A stretch of 64,000 nt of DNA, from assembly GCF_014697195.1 (NCBI RefSeq), contig NZ_JACJRJ010000028.1, forward strand, positions 1 to 64,000. Reading direction: 5' to 3'. Of this stretch, positions 29,589 through 39,366 are shown piece after piece (position 1 is the stretch's first letter; every line of letters starts with the position of its first letter). The notes under the pieces are model-generated. The model did no database searches. It saw only the letters and a list, made by a program, of their open reading frames with translations, and was not told the DNA's origin. Source of the stretch: Cylindrospermum sp. FACHB-282. Lineage in GTDB: Bacteria; Cyanobacteriota; Cyanobacteriia; Cyanobacteriales; Nostocaceae. The position numbers were made by a program, and so were the translations under genes.

Positions 29589-29718
29589 TCACTATTCATC
29601 GATTATTCATCAAATTTTATCCTACTCTCATTTTTCTCTATCTAGATTAAGCTTCTATCTTTAGATAGAAGAAACCGGATCAAATGATCTGTGATACAGG
29701 TTTTTTACAAAGGACTAA

Positions 29719-30585
29719 GTGCATCAGAGGCTACTCGTTAGTGAATATGCAGCGACTAAGCAGTTAGTATGCAGTCAACTAGTGGCTGCCCTAAATATTT
29801 ATACCAGTAATGGGGTAATTGTATGCATAGAAGATGGAAAAATTCCTCTATTTAAAGGTAGAGACGATGGGGAAATTTTATATATTTCAGGTGTAGCTCT
29901 GCGGCTATCAAAATCTCAGAATTCAAAAGCTATGGAGCTTGCTGATGGGATTGCTGCTCACTTATTGGCGACATCTAGCGACTTTTTCAATGTCCAAATA
30001 GTTCCCCCAGGTTGGATTCATTTAAAATTGACTCATTCTACTTTAGCGGTTTGGCTGCAAAATCTCGCAGTTGGTAGTGCAACTTTAGAGAAGGTTCAGG
30101 GTAGAGAAGCAAGCCTCATCCAAAATCCTTCTAGATTGTTTGCTATTCAATATGCCCATGCACGCTGCCGTTCCCTAGTCTTACTAGCTCAACGAGAGGG
30201 ATTAATTAAATTGAGCGGATCAGTGACAGATGGTAGTCTAGCTATTTCAGATGTCATCGCTCAACAGCCTATACCTTGGCTTAACTGTGATCAGAGACTT
30301 CGCCTTAATCACCCTGATGAGGCCCATCTAATTGCCGAGTTGGTGCAAGTGGTAGATGATTGGGAGTGTTCTGATGGTAGTGGCTCGGTTAATTGGGAAA
30401 AAGCAGCGCTAAATTTGAGCCAAGCTTTTGAAACCTTCTGGTGTAATTGCCGTATTTGGGGTGAGGTGAAAATTTCCTCACCGGAGCTAGCCCAAGCAAG
30501 ACTCGGATTGTTGATGGCGACTCAGTTTGTTTTAAGGTCTTTGCTGGAAGAAAAACTGGGTGTTTTTGCGCTCTTGGAACTATAG
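29719..30585 (+). CDS. Free-standing DALR anticodon-binding-domain protein
   Basis: 288 residues. The C-terminal region (about 150-288) has the helical pattern of the DALR anticodon-binding domain of arginyl-tRNA synthetase: LFAIQYAHARCRSLV, LIAELVQVVDDWE, ALNLSQAFETFWCNCRI, and ARLGLLMATQFVLRSLLEEKLGVFAL. The first 140 residues resemble no catalytic class I core; the HIGH and KMSKS motifs are absent, so it cannot be an active synthetase. It starts with GTG at 29719. It may bind tRNA or be a paralogous regulatory protein. It is divergent from the Crp gene. Confidence 0.75.
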   Translation: MHQRLLVSEYAATKQLVCSQLVAALNIYTSNGVIVCIEDGKIPLFKGRDDGEILYISGVALRLSKSQNSKAMELADGIAAHLLATSSDFFNVQIVPPGWIHLKLTHSTLAVWLQNLAVGSATLEKVQGREASLIQNPSRLFAIQYAHARCRSLVLLAQREGLIKLSGSVTDGSLAISDVIAQQPIPWLNCDQRLRLNHPDEAHLIAELVQVVDDWECSDGSGSVNWEKAALNLSQAFETFWCNCRIWGEVKISSPELAQARLGLLMATQFVLRSLLEEKLGVFALLEL

Positions 30586-30760
30586 GAGGTCATCAGATTT
30601 AAATTTAGATTTGGTCTTACCGCTTAATGGCAAATCCTCAATTCCAAATCCTCAATTCCAAATCTAAAATTGGGTCTGTGGAAAATCTAAAAACTTTTAT
30701 CGCAGCTATTGACTGTATGAATCGCCTCGGCTATAGTATCAGGTGTGTGAGGAGCGAACC

Positions 30761-30808
30761 AGCAAGGGCGCCGAGACGAAACACGGCCAGTCGTCGGTGC
30801 CCTTTCTG
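30761..30808. other. Long GC-rich hairpin between convergent genes
   Basis: CAG-AAGGGC-CCGA-CGA on the left pairs with TCGTCGG-GCCCTT-CTG on the right (loop AACACGGCCAG), about 17 pairs with small bulges. It lies between the convergent DALR and HAD genes, so it may be a shared terminator, although no clear T-run follows, or a palindromic repeat. Confidence 0.55.
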
Positions 30809-30839
30809 ATGTTTATGGTACTGGTTTGAAAGAGTTCTT

Positions 30840-31715
30840 TTACAGCAGCAAAAATTTTTCGATGGCTACTGCGGCGCCGTCTTCTTCTACCCTAGGAGCT
30901 ACCCACTGAGCGATCGCTTGAACTTCTACTGGTGCGTTGCCCATCGCTACACTAATACCAGCATAATCCAGCATTTCTATGTCGTTGAAGTTATCGCCAA
31001 TGGTCATAACGTTGGCTCTTTCTAATCCCAGCAGTTTTTCAGCTAGATAACTTACAGCAGTTCCCTTATTGACAAAAGCATTAGCCGCTTCCAAAAAGGT
31101 GGCTACAGATGTTGTCAGGTACAATTCGGCGGGTGTGTATTGGCGGCGCAAATTGCTCAGAAGTTCGTCGATTAGGTCTGTGTCATCGCACAAAGCTAGG
31201 ACTTTAGTTGGTTCGTTTGTTAATATTTGACGCAAATCACCTACGGGTATGGGAACAATACCAGAACGTTCAGCATAAAGTTGGGTTTCTTTGGTTAACT
31301 CCCGCACGTAAAGCTGGTCATTAATGTAGAAGTGGACAGATAAAAGCGATCGCCTTTCAGGCTGTTCAAAATAATCTAGTAATTGCCCAGCAATTTCCCT
31401 AGAAAGCGTCAAATGGCGATGAACTTTTTGGCTGGTTGGGTCTTGAATCCAGGCTCCCTGATAGGCTATTAATGGCAGAGTGGAGTTAATTTCTTGGTGG
31501 AAATGCAAGGCTGAACGATACATCCGACCGGTGGCGATCGCCACTTGAATTCCTCTTGCTTGCACCGCAGCGATCGCTTGCTTGACAGATTCGCTCAAGG
31601 TGTTAGATTCCCCAGCGATCGTACCATCTATATCTAAAACCAATAGCTTAATATCTATTCCAGCTTCACCCTGATTGCCAGTCAATGCCAAGTGAGTGGT
31701 TGATTTCTTCGGCAT
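30840..31715 (-). CDS. Cof-type HAD-IIB phosphatase
   Basis: 291 residues. HAD motif I is LLVLDIDGTIAGESN (two catalytic Asp), motif II is VAIATGRMY, the C2 cap lies in the middle, and the end has NKGTAVSYLAEKLLG with motif IV MTIGDNFNDIEML. These enzymes dephosphorylate sugar phosphates or flavin-type phosphates; the substrate is not predictable. Start at the ATG giving MPKKSTTHLAL. Confidence 0.9.
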   Translation of the reverse strand: MPKKSTTHLALTGNQGEAGIDIKLLVLDIDGTIAGESNTLSESVKQAIAAVQARGIQVAIATGRMYRSALHFHQEINSTLPLIAYQGAWIQDPTSQKVHRHLTLSREIAGQLLDYFEQPERRSLLSVHFYINDQLYVRELTKETQLYAERSGIVPIPVGDLRQILTNEPTKVLALCDDTDLIDELLSNLRRQYTPAELYLTTSVATFLEAANAFVNKGTAVSYLAEKLLGLERANVMTIGDNFNDIEMLDYAGISVAMGNAPVEVQAIAQWVAPRVEEDGAAVAIEKFLLL

Positions 31716-31773
31716 AAATTCCCCTGGTTAAAGTCTCATTGACGCTAGTGGGCTGTGGGGAGATACAAAGAAA

Positions 31774-31796
31774 TATTGCGTCTTACAGACGCAATA
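31774..31796 (-). terminator. Possible terminator after the PEP-CTERM gene
   Basis: TATTGCGTC pairs with GACGCAATA around TTACA. On the minus strand it is followed by the moderately T-rich ATTTCTTTG. It lies 190 bp after the PEP-CTERM gene stop and upstream of the HAD gene. Confidence 0.4.
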
Positions 31797-31981
31797 AAAA
31801 AAACCAGGATTTTTAGGTAATCCGGTTTATGAAGTGGGGAAAGGCACATCTAAATAACCTGAAGAAATTGGTAGTGGTTGACCATTCAATATTTGATAAC
31901 CTAACTGGGATTGATACCCCAATCTATTTTCAAACTTGACTGCCAAAGGAGTTAGGTGAAAAAACACTCATGAGACAAAGT

Positions 31982-32683
31982 CTATGACTTTACCATAGCG
32001 AGCTTTTTGTTTTTTGACCACAAACCAAACCCTGCAATTAGACCAATCCCAAATAAGGCTGAGGGTTCAGGTACTGACTTATAGTTGTATGTGACTTTCA
32101 GCTTGGCGTTGGCTAAAGTAGTGGCGACGCTAGTAATATTACCCGTGCCTGTAAACGATGACACAGCTTGAGCCGAGTACAAAAAGTTGACATTGCCAAG
32201 TCCGGTAAATATGCCCAAGTCCGAGGCACTATTAAAGGTCTTAGTCTGGGAGCTACTGGCGGTTAGATTATTGATTGTCTTTCCAGAAGTGCCTCCAAAA
32301 TCTAAGGTCTCGTCATCGGCCGAGACATCGTAACTCATATTCTGGGTGATATATATCGGACTTAAACCGGCGAGATTCAAGTTACTGTTGACTATGGATA
32401 ATATCCCACCCCAAGTCACATTTATTGTAGCTGGGAGTGCGTCCATACTTTCAAACTTGGCATTTCCAGCTAAGTCACCGCTGAAATCTAGGACTACTGA
32501 CTCTAGGGTACCGAGAGACGAGTCAAACTGCTGGATACTTAGGGCTTGGTTGATGACGTTTGTCTTCTGAGTTGGCGTAGAAGTGGTGTAGCTGAGACTA
32601 GCTGCACTTGCAGACCCGGCAGTTGCCACCACCCCGGCTAGGGTAGTAGCAGCTACTAAACCATTAAAAAGTTTTGTGTTCAT
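31982..32683 (-). CDS. Exported PEP-CTERM protein
   Basis: 233 residues from the ATG at 32683: an N-terminal signal peptide (MNTKLFNGLVAATTLAGVVATAGSASA, in pieces, cleavage after ASA), a Ser/Thr-rich beta-type secreted domain, and the C-terminal sorting signal VPEPSALFGIGLIAGFGLW followed by basic SKNKK. PEP-CTERM proteins are processed by exosortase and end up at the surface or in exopolysaccharide. The open frame extends 39 codons further upstream, but that part is AT-rich noise without a start context. No exosortase gene is in the window. Confidence 0.85.
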   Translation of the reverse strand: MNTKLFNGLVAATTLAGVVATAGSASAASLSYTTSTPTQKTNVINQALSIQQFDSSLGTLESVVLDFSGDLAGNAKFESMDALPATINVTWGGILSIVNSNLNLAGLSPIYITQNMSYDVSADDETLDFGGTSGKTINNLTASSSQTKTFNSASDLGIFTGLGNVNFLYSAQAVSSFTGTGNITSVATTLANAKLKVTYNYKSVPEPSALFGIGLIAGFGLWSKNKKLAMVKS

Positions 32684-33151
32684 GCCTAAATTATATGATA
32701 CCTGTACTATTATAATTTTTAACTCAATAGCTTTATTTAAAGCCTGGATAAATATACTTAATTTTGTGTAAAATTTTAACTTAAACTTGATTTTGACCAA
32801 TGATCGCTTTTCGGAGCTTAGTGTAAAACTTTGCTGTGGGGAGCCAGGGGACTGAGTATCAGACTAGTTTTTGCCAGCTACTCATAATATTTACCGGAAT
32901 GGCACCAGCCGAACAACAACGGACAAGACTATCAAGACGAATATTTACAAATTAGACAAATAGGAAATTATATGCTGGTGACGTTAAAAACTTTGTGTCC
33001 TTTAGTCTTAGGAGTTTTGATGAGTGAACAATGGTGATCACCAGTGTTGTGCTTTGATATGAGTAGCTGGATAACGTGACGTACCGACACCGCACTGATT
33101 ACAGTACAGTGTAGGCTTCTGAATACCAATTAAGATATTTAAAATAGGGCT
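32684..33151. other. Intergenic region between the PEP-CTERM gene and polA
   Basis: About 470 bp between divergent genes, so both promoters must be here. I see no convincing small gene; the short frame at 32899-32955 (ATGGCACCAGCC) has only 18 codons. Confidence 0.45.
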
Positions 33152-36076
33152 ATGTCCCAAAATTTTGCTAACCAGTTGACTACCGATTCTGCAACCACAA
33201 CACAGCCCACCTTCATCCTCGTCGATGGACACTCCCTCGCTTATCGTTCATACTTCGCTTTTGCTAAAGGAAGAGACGGAGGACTGCGGACAAAAGCGGG
33301 GGTTCCTACCAGTATATGTTTTGGCTTTCTTAAGTCACTGCTAGAGGTAATGGCCACACAACAGCCACAAGCAATGGCGATCGCCTTTGATTTGGGTGAT
33401 ACAACTTTCCGCCATCAAGCTGATGATACCTATAAAGCTGATCGTCCGGAAACGCCAGAAGACTTTATTCCCGACTTAGCAAACTTGCAAGAGTTGCTGA
33501 GTGGTTTCAACTTGCCTGTTTTAACGGCTCCGGGTTACGAAGCAGATGATATATTGGGAACCTTAGCACAAAGAACTGCTGCTGCTGGGTATAGAGTGAA
33601 GATTCTCACAGGCGATCGCGATTTATTTCAACTGATCGACACTGACAAAGAAATCACCGTCCTGTATTTTAGTCCAGATGCCTGGAAGCGTTCCACATCC
33701 AGCATTACTGAATTTAGTACAGAACAAGTAAAAGAAAAATTAGGCGTCTTTCCTTCGCAAGTTGTCGATTTCAAAGCTCTGTGCGGTGATAAATCTGATA
33801 ATATTCCTGGAGTCAGAGGAATTGGGGAAAAAACAGCAGTACAGCTGCTTAATGCATACAATTCCCTAGAAAATATTTATGCTGTATTAGACCAAATTAA
33901 AGGTGCAACTCAGAAAAAACTCGAAGCTGGTAAAGAAGATGCTAAAATGTCACGCTTTTTAGCAAAAATAGTTCTTGATGTTCCCCTAGAACTTGATTTA
34001 GAAGATTGTAAATTAACAGGATTTGATGCCAGCATTCTCACACCAATTTTAGAAAAATTAGAATTAAATAAATTCTTAGGCAAAATCAACGAAATTCAAC
34101 AGCAATTTGGGGGCAAAGTTGTAGAAACTCCAGCCACACCCAAAACTGATGAAGATGATGATACATCGTTTTACAGTGCTAGCGAAACAGCAGCAGTTCA
34201 ACGGCAAACTGCTTTACTAATTCAACCACAAATCATCAACACCGAAGCCAAACTAAACGAGTTGGTAAAACTATTAGAAAAATTTACCAATTCAGAAACA
34301 CCCGTTGCTTGGGATACTGAAACCACGGCTTTAGAACCAAGAGATGCTACTTTAGTGGGAATTGGTTGTTGCTGGGGAAGCCAACTAGATGAAGTTGCCT
34401 ATATTCCCTTAAATCACAAAATTGGGGAAAATCTCAATCAACATTTAGCATTAACAGCACTACGTCCAATTCTGGAAAGTGCTGATTATCCCAAAACTTT
34501 ACAAAATGCCAAATTTGACCGTTTAATCCTGCGGTGTCAAGGAATTAATTTGGCAGGAGTAGTGTTTGATCCCATGCTGGCAAGTTATGTGTTAAATCCA
34601 GATAATACCCATAATTTGACTGATTTGGCGCAGAGATACTTGGGGTTGACAGCTAAAAGTTATCTAGAGTTAGTTCCTAAAGGCAAAACCATCGCTGATA
34701 TCAGCATTCCTGCTGTAGCAGATTACTGCGGTATGGATGTTTATACGACATTTGGATTAGTACCAAAACTGCGAGAGGAACTAGAGAAAATTCCTACTTT
34801 GCACAAGCTATTACTAGAGGTAGAACAACCGCTAGAAACAGTTTTAGCGGAGATGGAATATACAGGAGTTCGCATTAATTCAGCTTATCTCCAAGAACTT
34901 TCCCAGCATCTAGAAACAGACTTAGCCAAGTTAGAAGAGAAAGCTACTGGAATAGCTGGAGAAAAATTTAATTTGGGTTCTCCCAAACAAATGAGCCAGA
35001 TTTTATTTGAAAAATTGGGTTTGAGTACTAAGTATTCTCGGAAAATTCAAACCGGTTATTCTACAGATGCAGCAACATTGGAAAAACTCCTAGAAGTTGA
35101 TCAAACTGGTTTTATTGAAGCCATCATTGAGTACCGCACTCTATCTAAATTAAAATCTACTTACGTGGATGCACTACCAGCATTAGTACGTGCAGATACC
35201 CAGCGGGTGCATACTGATTTTAATCAAGCCGCGACATCAACAGGAAGGCTATCTTCTTCTAATCCAAATTTGCAAAATATCCCGATTCGTACTGCTTTTA
35301 GTCGCCAAATTCGCAAGGCGTTTTTGCCAGAACCAGGTTGTTTAATGGTAGCTGCTGATTACTCACAAATTGAATTGCGAATTTTGGCTCATTTGAGTCA
35401 AGAACCTATATTAGTGCAAGCATATAAACAGAATGAAGATATTCACACTGTAACAGCACGGTTGGTATTTGAAAAAGAAGATGTCACCTCAGATGAACGA
35501 AGGCTAGCAAAAACCATCAACTTTGGCGTGATTTATGGAATGGGTTCTCTAAAGTTTGCGCGTTCAACTGGTGTAGATAAAAATAATGCGAATGAGTTTA
35601 TTAAGCGATTTAATGAAAGATATCCCCAAGTTTTTGCCTATTTGGAGGGAGTAAAGAAACAAGCAATCGCTCAAGGATATGTAGAAACTATTCTTGGTAG
35701 AAGGCGTTATTTTGATTTTACTAGCAATAGTTTGCGCCAGTTAAGAAATAGCAATCGAGAAGATATTGATTTAAGCAAATTAAAAAACTTAGGTGCTTAT
35801 GATGCAGGGTTACTACGTTCTGCTGCTAATGCACCAATTCAAGGTTCCAGTGCTGATATTATCAAAATTGCCATGGTGAGATTGCATGAGATTTTAAAGA
35901 AATATCAAGCGCGTTTGTTGTTGCAAGTTCACGATGAATTGGTGTTTGAAGTTCCTCCCCAAGAGTGGGAAGAATTGCAACCGCAAATTAAGTCAGTGAT
36001 GGAAAATGCTGTTTCTTTAACTGTACCTTTGGTGGTAGATGTCCGTGCAGGTGATAATTGGATGGAGATGACGTGA
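33152..36076 (+). CDS. polA: DNA polymerase I
   Basis: 974 residues with three domains. The 5' nuclease domain (about 20-310) has ILVDGHSLAYRSYF and YEADDILGTLA, plus the helix-hairpin-helix GVRGIGEKTA. The 3'-5' exonuclease domain (about 360-560) keeps its acidic residues (AWDTETTALE, NAKFDRLIL, DYCGMDVYTT), so proofreading is likely active. The polymerase domain has motif A DYSQIELRILAHLS, motif B KTINFGVIYG and motif C QVHDELVFEV. Cytoplasmic, works in Okazaki fragment maturation and repair. Start ATG at 33152; a short Thr-rich N-terminal extension precedes the first domain. Confidence 0.97.
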   Translation: MSQNFANQLTTDSATTTQPTFILVDGHSLAYRSYFAFAKGRDGGLRTKAGVPTSICFGFLKSLLEVMATQQPQAMAIAFDLGDTTFRHQADDTYKADRPETPEDFIPDLANLQELLSGFNLPVLTAPGYEADDILGTLAQRTAAAGYRVKILTGDRDLFQLIDTDKEITVLYFSPDAWKRSTSSITEFSTEQVKEKLGVFPSQVVDFKALCGDKSDNIPGVRGIGEKTAVQLLNAYNSLENIYAVLDQIKGATQKKLEAGKEDAKMSRFLAKIVLDVPLELDLEDCKLTGFDASILTPILEKLELNKFLGKINEIQQQFGGKVVETPATPKTDEDDDTSFYSASETAAVQRQTALLIQPQIINTEAKLNELVKLLEKFTNSETPVAWDTETTALEPRDATLVGIGCCWGSQLDEVAYIPLNHKIGENLNQHLALTALRPILESADYPKTLQNAKFDRLILRCQGINLAGVVFDPMLASYVLNPDNTHNLTDLAQRYLGLTAKSYLELVPKGKTIADISIPAVADYCGMDVYTTFGLVPKLREELEKIPTLHKLLLEVEQPLETVLAEMEYTGVRINSAYLQELSQHLETDLAKLEEKATGIAGEKFNLGSPKQMSQILFEKLGLSTKYSRKIQTGYSTDAATLEKLLEVDQTGFIEAIIEYRTLSKLKSTYVDALPALVRADTQRVHTDFNQAATSTGRLSSSNPNLQNIPIRTAFSRQIRKAFLPEPGCLMVAADYSQIELRILAHLSQEPILVQAYKQNEDIHTVTARLVFEKEDVTSDERRLAKTINFGVIYGMGSLKFARSTGVDKNNANEFIKRFNERYPQVFAYLEGVKKQAIAQGYVETILGRRRYFDFTSNSLRQLRNSNREDIDLSKLKNLGAYDAGLLRSAANAPIQGSSADIIKIAMVRLHEILKKYQARLLLQVHDELVFEVPPQEWEELQPQIKSVMENAVSLTVPLVVDVRAGDNWMEMT

Positions 36077-36174
36077 AGTCAGTAAATCACAAAGTTTTTC
36101 CCCAAGGGGCAAGGGCTTCGCGGACACCGCAGGTGAACTGAGGCGGGAGTGGATGTCACTAGGGGGATTTTTTG

Positions 36175-36621
36175 TTATTCTTGACATGGATCTAACTGGG
36201 GTGGATGCCAACCCGCTTCTACCCAAAAACGACGAGCAACTTGAATGGAAGGCTCATCACGCCGTTCATCATTGAAGTCAAAGCGATTGCTAGTAGCTCT
36301 CCCTGTAGGAGTTGTACCTACAATTTTTATCCCATCTTTTGTCCAAATAAAATGCTCAGACCATTGTTGCTGACGGGGATTAAATAGAGAGACTTGTTCT
36401 TGAGTTTTCGGATCAATACCTAATATAAAATTATAGTGCCGTTCATTACAACGATGGCAAGCTAAAGCCAAATTATCCAGTTCATCTGAGCCACCCAAGG
36501 ACTGAGGCATGATATGGTCAATCGTAAAACGGTCTGGACTTAGATATTCTGGAGAGTGGCAGTATTCGCAGAGGAATTTAGCTCGTTTTCTTATAAGTCG
36601 TCGAGTTTGTTCGGACACCAT
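36175..36621 (-). CDS. HNH endonuclease
   Basis: 148 residues. CEYCHSPEY, DRFTIDHIMPQSLGGSDELDN and LALACHRCNERH give the complete HNH set with two zinc-binding CxxC pairs and the catalytic DH. The remainder (VSLFNPRQQQWSEHFIW.KDG, VGTTPTGRAT) is the usual tail of this cyanobacterial subgroup. Its start overlaps the end of the preceding small gene by 31 bp, so the two are coupled. Target and role unknown; such genes are often parts of mobile or defence loci. Confidence 0.88.
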   Translation of the reverse strand: MVSEQTRRLIRKRAKFLCEYCHSPEYLSPDRFTIDHIMPQSLGGSDELDNLALACHRCNERHYNFILGIDPKTQEQVSLFNPRQQQWSEHFIWTKDGIKIVGTTPTGRATSNRFDFNDERRDEPSIQVARRFWVEAGWHPPQLDPCQE

Positions 36622-36860
36622 TTACTTTTTGCTGCTAGTTGAGCGTTAATCAAGGTAAATATTCGCTCTAATTCAGAGATACCTACATATTCCGCTTCTT
36701 CTTCAGGAGTGAGCGTATTAGTTTTTTTCTTTTCTAAAAGTTCTTCAAAGCGAGACTGTAGTTCCTCGGTAAATTTAAATAGATAAATATTACCAAATTC
36801 GCTCATCCTGATACCAGAAGATATTAAGGATGAGGGTTGAACCATTAATTGAGTAGTCAT
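36591..36860 (-). CDS. Hypothetical protein coupled to the HNH nuclease gene
   Basis: 89 residues, helical and charged: FGNIYLFKFTEELQSRFEELLEKKKTNTLTPEEEAEYVGISE, shown here in part. It resembles small cyanobacterial proteins that precede HNH nuclease genes, with a long amphipathic helix and no known motif. The 31-bp overlap with the HNH gene implies translational coupling and a joint role, perhaps as partner or inhibitor. The start could also be the internal Met giving MSEFGNIYLF. Confidence 0.7.
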   Translation of the reverse strand: MTTQLMVQPSSLISSGIRMSEFGNIYLFKFTEELQSRFEELLEKKKTNTLTPEEEAEYVGISELERIFTLINAQLAAKSKWCPNKLDDL

Positions 36861-36942
36861 TGTGTGTTCATAGTGTCTTTAGTTCTATTGTGCCTTAATT
36901 AATCTATGATTTATAGAGGTGTGGGGAGTGCGGGAGTAATAA

Positions 36943-37057
36943 TATAGCGTTTCCTAGTCTGCTGAGGTACAAATCTCTGCGTACCTCTGCGCTTTACTTT
37001 GCGTCCCTTTGCGTTTCAAAATATTATCTGTACCTCACGTAACTCTTAATCGCTATA
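36943..37057. repeat. MITE-like element with TATAGCG ends
   Basis: Terminal inverted repeats TATAGCG...GAGGTAC and GTACCTC...CGCTATA bracket a core containing TCTCTGCGTACCTCTGCG and TTTGCGTCCCTTTGCG. The whole is 115 bp. It shares its TATAGC ends with the palindrome at 39367. The rest of the 36861-37368 gap has no gene. Confidence 0.65.
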
Positions 37058-37368
37058 AGGATCTGCCAGTACTAATTTTCTGAAAATTTTAACTAATAAT
37101 TGTATATTTATACCTTGGTTATCTTGGCAAAACTGGCAAAATTTCTGCTGTAGGCTCTTAACTTGGCGAAGGATTATAAGACTAAATCATTATAATAATG
37201 TAACGTACTTTATATCACCATAGCATCCATATCTGTACCGTAAAACCACGGTGATGGCGTTGCACCCCCTCTACCAATGGGTAAACCTGCAAAAACCCTT
37301 GAGCGATTGGCGAAGTTGAATATTAGGAGTCGAGGGGTACATTTGCACCCCCTGTGGTTCTCAACTAC

Positions 37369-38871
37369 TTACCGAGCGCGGCAGAATTTGCGATCGCCAT
37401 CATGCTCTGGATATTGCCAAGAATAAGCAAAATGGCTCACCCCCTTGATTTGGGGGGCAAATTGGCGCAGTGCTTGCATTTGCACTTCTAGCGATGGACG
37501 ATTGGGGCCGATTGATGCGCCCCACTTACCAGCCAAAGCGGGAATCACCTGAGTACCTGGTTTTGCTACACTCAAAACCCGCTGCACTTGCGCGGCAATA
37601 CAATTGCCGTTATTGCAAGTTGCATAAGCCATAGGATGCCACTCCAGATTACTAGGAAAGCGATCCCAAGGTTGTAAGCGAGAATCATAACCTTGTCCTA
37701 AATTTTGGTTACCTTCAGGGAAAAACACCACTCCTGCGGGAATACCTTGCTGTTGTGCTGGGTAACTAGCTAAGGAGACAAAATCTAGGATACCTTGCAT
37801 CGCATGGGCAACTGCTAACTGCCATAATTCCATTTGCAGAAGTGGTTGTCTGTCAGTTGCAGTTAAGATTGACTTTGGCGCTGGTGGGGGAGTGCGCCCT
37901 TGCCATAGGGGTTCACCTTCTTGAGGATAAAGTTTATCGACTTCATTGATATCTCCAGCGGTGATGTATCCCTTACTCAAAAAGCGCCGAATCAAGTCTA
38001 GCCCTTTGTTATTCTGTGCCCTTCTAAATAAAGCCTCTTGGGTTGCTGGCGTAAATAACCATAAATCTGTAACTTTAGTGGCGATAGAATCACTTCCTGC
38101 TTGCCTGGGATAGCGTATATAGTCAAATAGCAAGCCATCTGGGCGACGACGCAGCACCTCCTGTACCATGCGGTAGTAGTCGGTTTTTGCTTGGGAATTG
38201 TAGGGGTCGATAAATACTTGAGAGCTATTATCTACAAGATATAAGCTTGTTTGACCTTTGCCATTACGAGCGATCGCACTTTCCTTATCTCGACGCTGGG
38301 CGTAGGTATAGCCGAAATTGACGGTAAACATCCAAGCATAAACCTTCAAGCCTCGTTCCCGCCCTTTTTTAATTGCTACGGCAAGTAGATCCGTATTTTC
38401 TGAACCTGGGGTGCGAACTACAGAAGGCCAAGCCGTGGGGTTAGCTGCCCCTGGCAATAGTACCTGCCCGTCAGCAAATGCTTCTAAATAAACTTGGTTA
38501 TAGCCACGGTTGACAATCCGATCCATAATTTGGTCAACTGCTCCTGGCTGAATGTCACAGGGATACAAGCGCAACCAAATTGCTTGGTTTTCCGGCCAAG
38601 TACGATTGCGGCAATCCTGTAATTCCTGTGCGTGTTTTTGTACTAGCTTTTGGTATCGCCTCTCGGCATCTTGATTGTTTTTCAGTGCTGACAAACGTAA
38701 CTTTTCTTTTTCTTGTGCCGCCGTTGGTGATAGCTGACAATACTGAGATACTTGCGCCTCTGCTGGTTGGTTTCCAAAATTGGGAATCAACAAACTACTG
38801 CTAAAAACGACAGCTAATAAGCGCCGCCAAAATAATATTGGTCTTGTAATATTCAAGGGATGGTTAGACAT
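37369..38871 (-). CDS. GH10-like (GHL10) glycoside hydrolase family protein, exported
   Basis: About 500 residues from the ATG giving MSNHPLNITRP. An N-terminal hydrophobic segment (FWRRLLAVVFSSSLLIPNFG) precedes an AEAQ cleavage-like site, followed by a coiled stretch (EKEKLRLSALKNNQDAERRYQKL). The barrel includes WLRLYPCDIQPGAVDQIMDRI, YNQVYLEAFADGQVLLPG, GLKVYAWMFTVNFG, FIDPYNSQAKTDYYRMVQEVL and DGLLFDYIRYPRQ, the pattern of the glycosyl hydrolase-like 10 / DUF187 family. It probably cleaves polysaccharide in the periplasm; the substrate is unknown. Confidence 0.8.
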   Translation of the reverse strand: MSNHPLNITRPILFWRRLLAVVFSSSLLIPNFGNQPAEAQVSQYCQLSPTAAQEKEKLRLSALKNNQDAERRYQKLVQKHAQELQDCRNRTWPENQAIWLRLYPCDIQPGAVDQIMDRIVNRGYNQVYLEAFADGQVLLPGAANPTAWPSVVRTPGSENTDLLAVAIKKGRERGLKVYAWMFTVNFGYTYAQRRDKESAIARNGKGQTSLYLVDNSSQVFIDPYNSQAKTDYYRMVQEVLRRRPDGLLFDYIRYPRQAGSDSIATKVTDLWLFTPATQEALFRRAQNNKGLDLIRRFLSKGYITAGDINEVDKLYPQEGEPLWQGRTPPPAPKSILTATDRQPLLQMELWQLAVAHAMQGILDFVSLASYPAQQQGIPAGVVFFPEGNQNLGQGYDSRLQPWDRFPSNLEWHPMAYATCNNGNCIAAQVQRVLSVAKPGTQVIPALAGKWGASIGPNRPSLEVQMQALRQFAPQIKGVSHFAYSWQYPEHDGDRKFCRAR

Positions 38872-39366
38872 ATACACAGGTAGATGGACAAAACAAGCAT
38901 TGACCCCAAGTGAAATAATTGGGGACAATATGTATCGAAATCTCTAGTTAATCAGGGTTTTCTACCCTAACTTTTCCAGACTCCTAAATTCCTATTTCTG
39001 TTGCCACTTTCTTTATAAACAAATCTACGTTTTACGCATTGACAAAAAATAGTAAATATGGTTATCAGTTTGATTGATGGAAAGTCCTATAGATTTAGGA
39101 CTTAACGGACACAAAATAGCAAACATGGGGTATGGGTTTGTGCCATTAAAAGCATAATTCCTGCCTTAGGGAACTCACGCTACAGGTAGGATGCGTCAGG
39201 GGACGCATCAAAAACGGCTAAATTTGTCAAGGAAAATCAGTCCTCAAATCATATAAATTGCCAAATGCCTGGAAAAAAAGCAGGCTAAACCTGCTTTTGG
39301 GAAGATTATACACCTGACTGAAAAAAAGGCAAGAGTTAGGACAAACTAAGGTTTGTTCATGCTTTA

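Noticed and set aside
29719-30585. Arginyl-tRNA synthetase
   Set aside because: The class I catalytic motifs are absent and the protein is half the needed length.
30627-30809. 60-codon frame covering the hairpin at 30761
   Set aside because: It runs through repeated CAATTCCAAATC units and the hairpin; no sign of coding.
30730-30810. tRNA-like fold
   Set aside because: The segment forms one long hairpin. No cloverleaf, TTCGA loop or CCA-end acceptor stem can be drawn.
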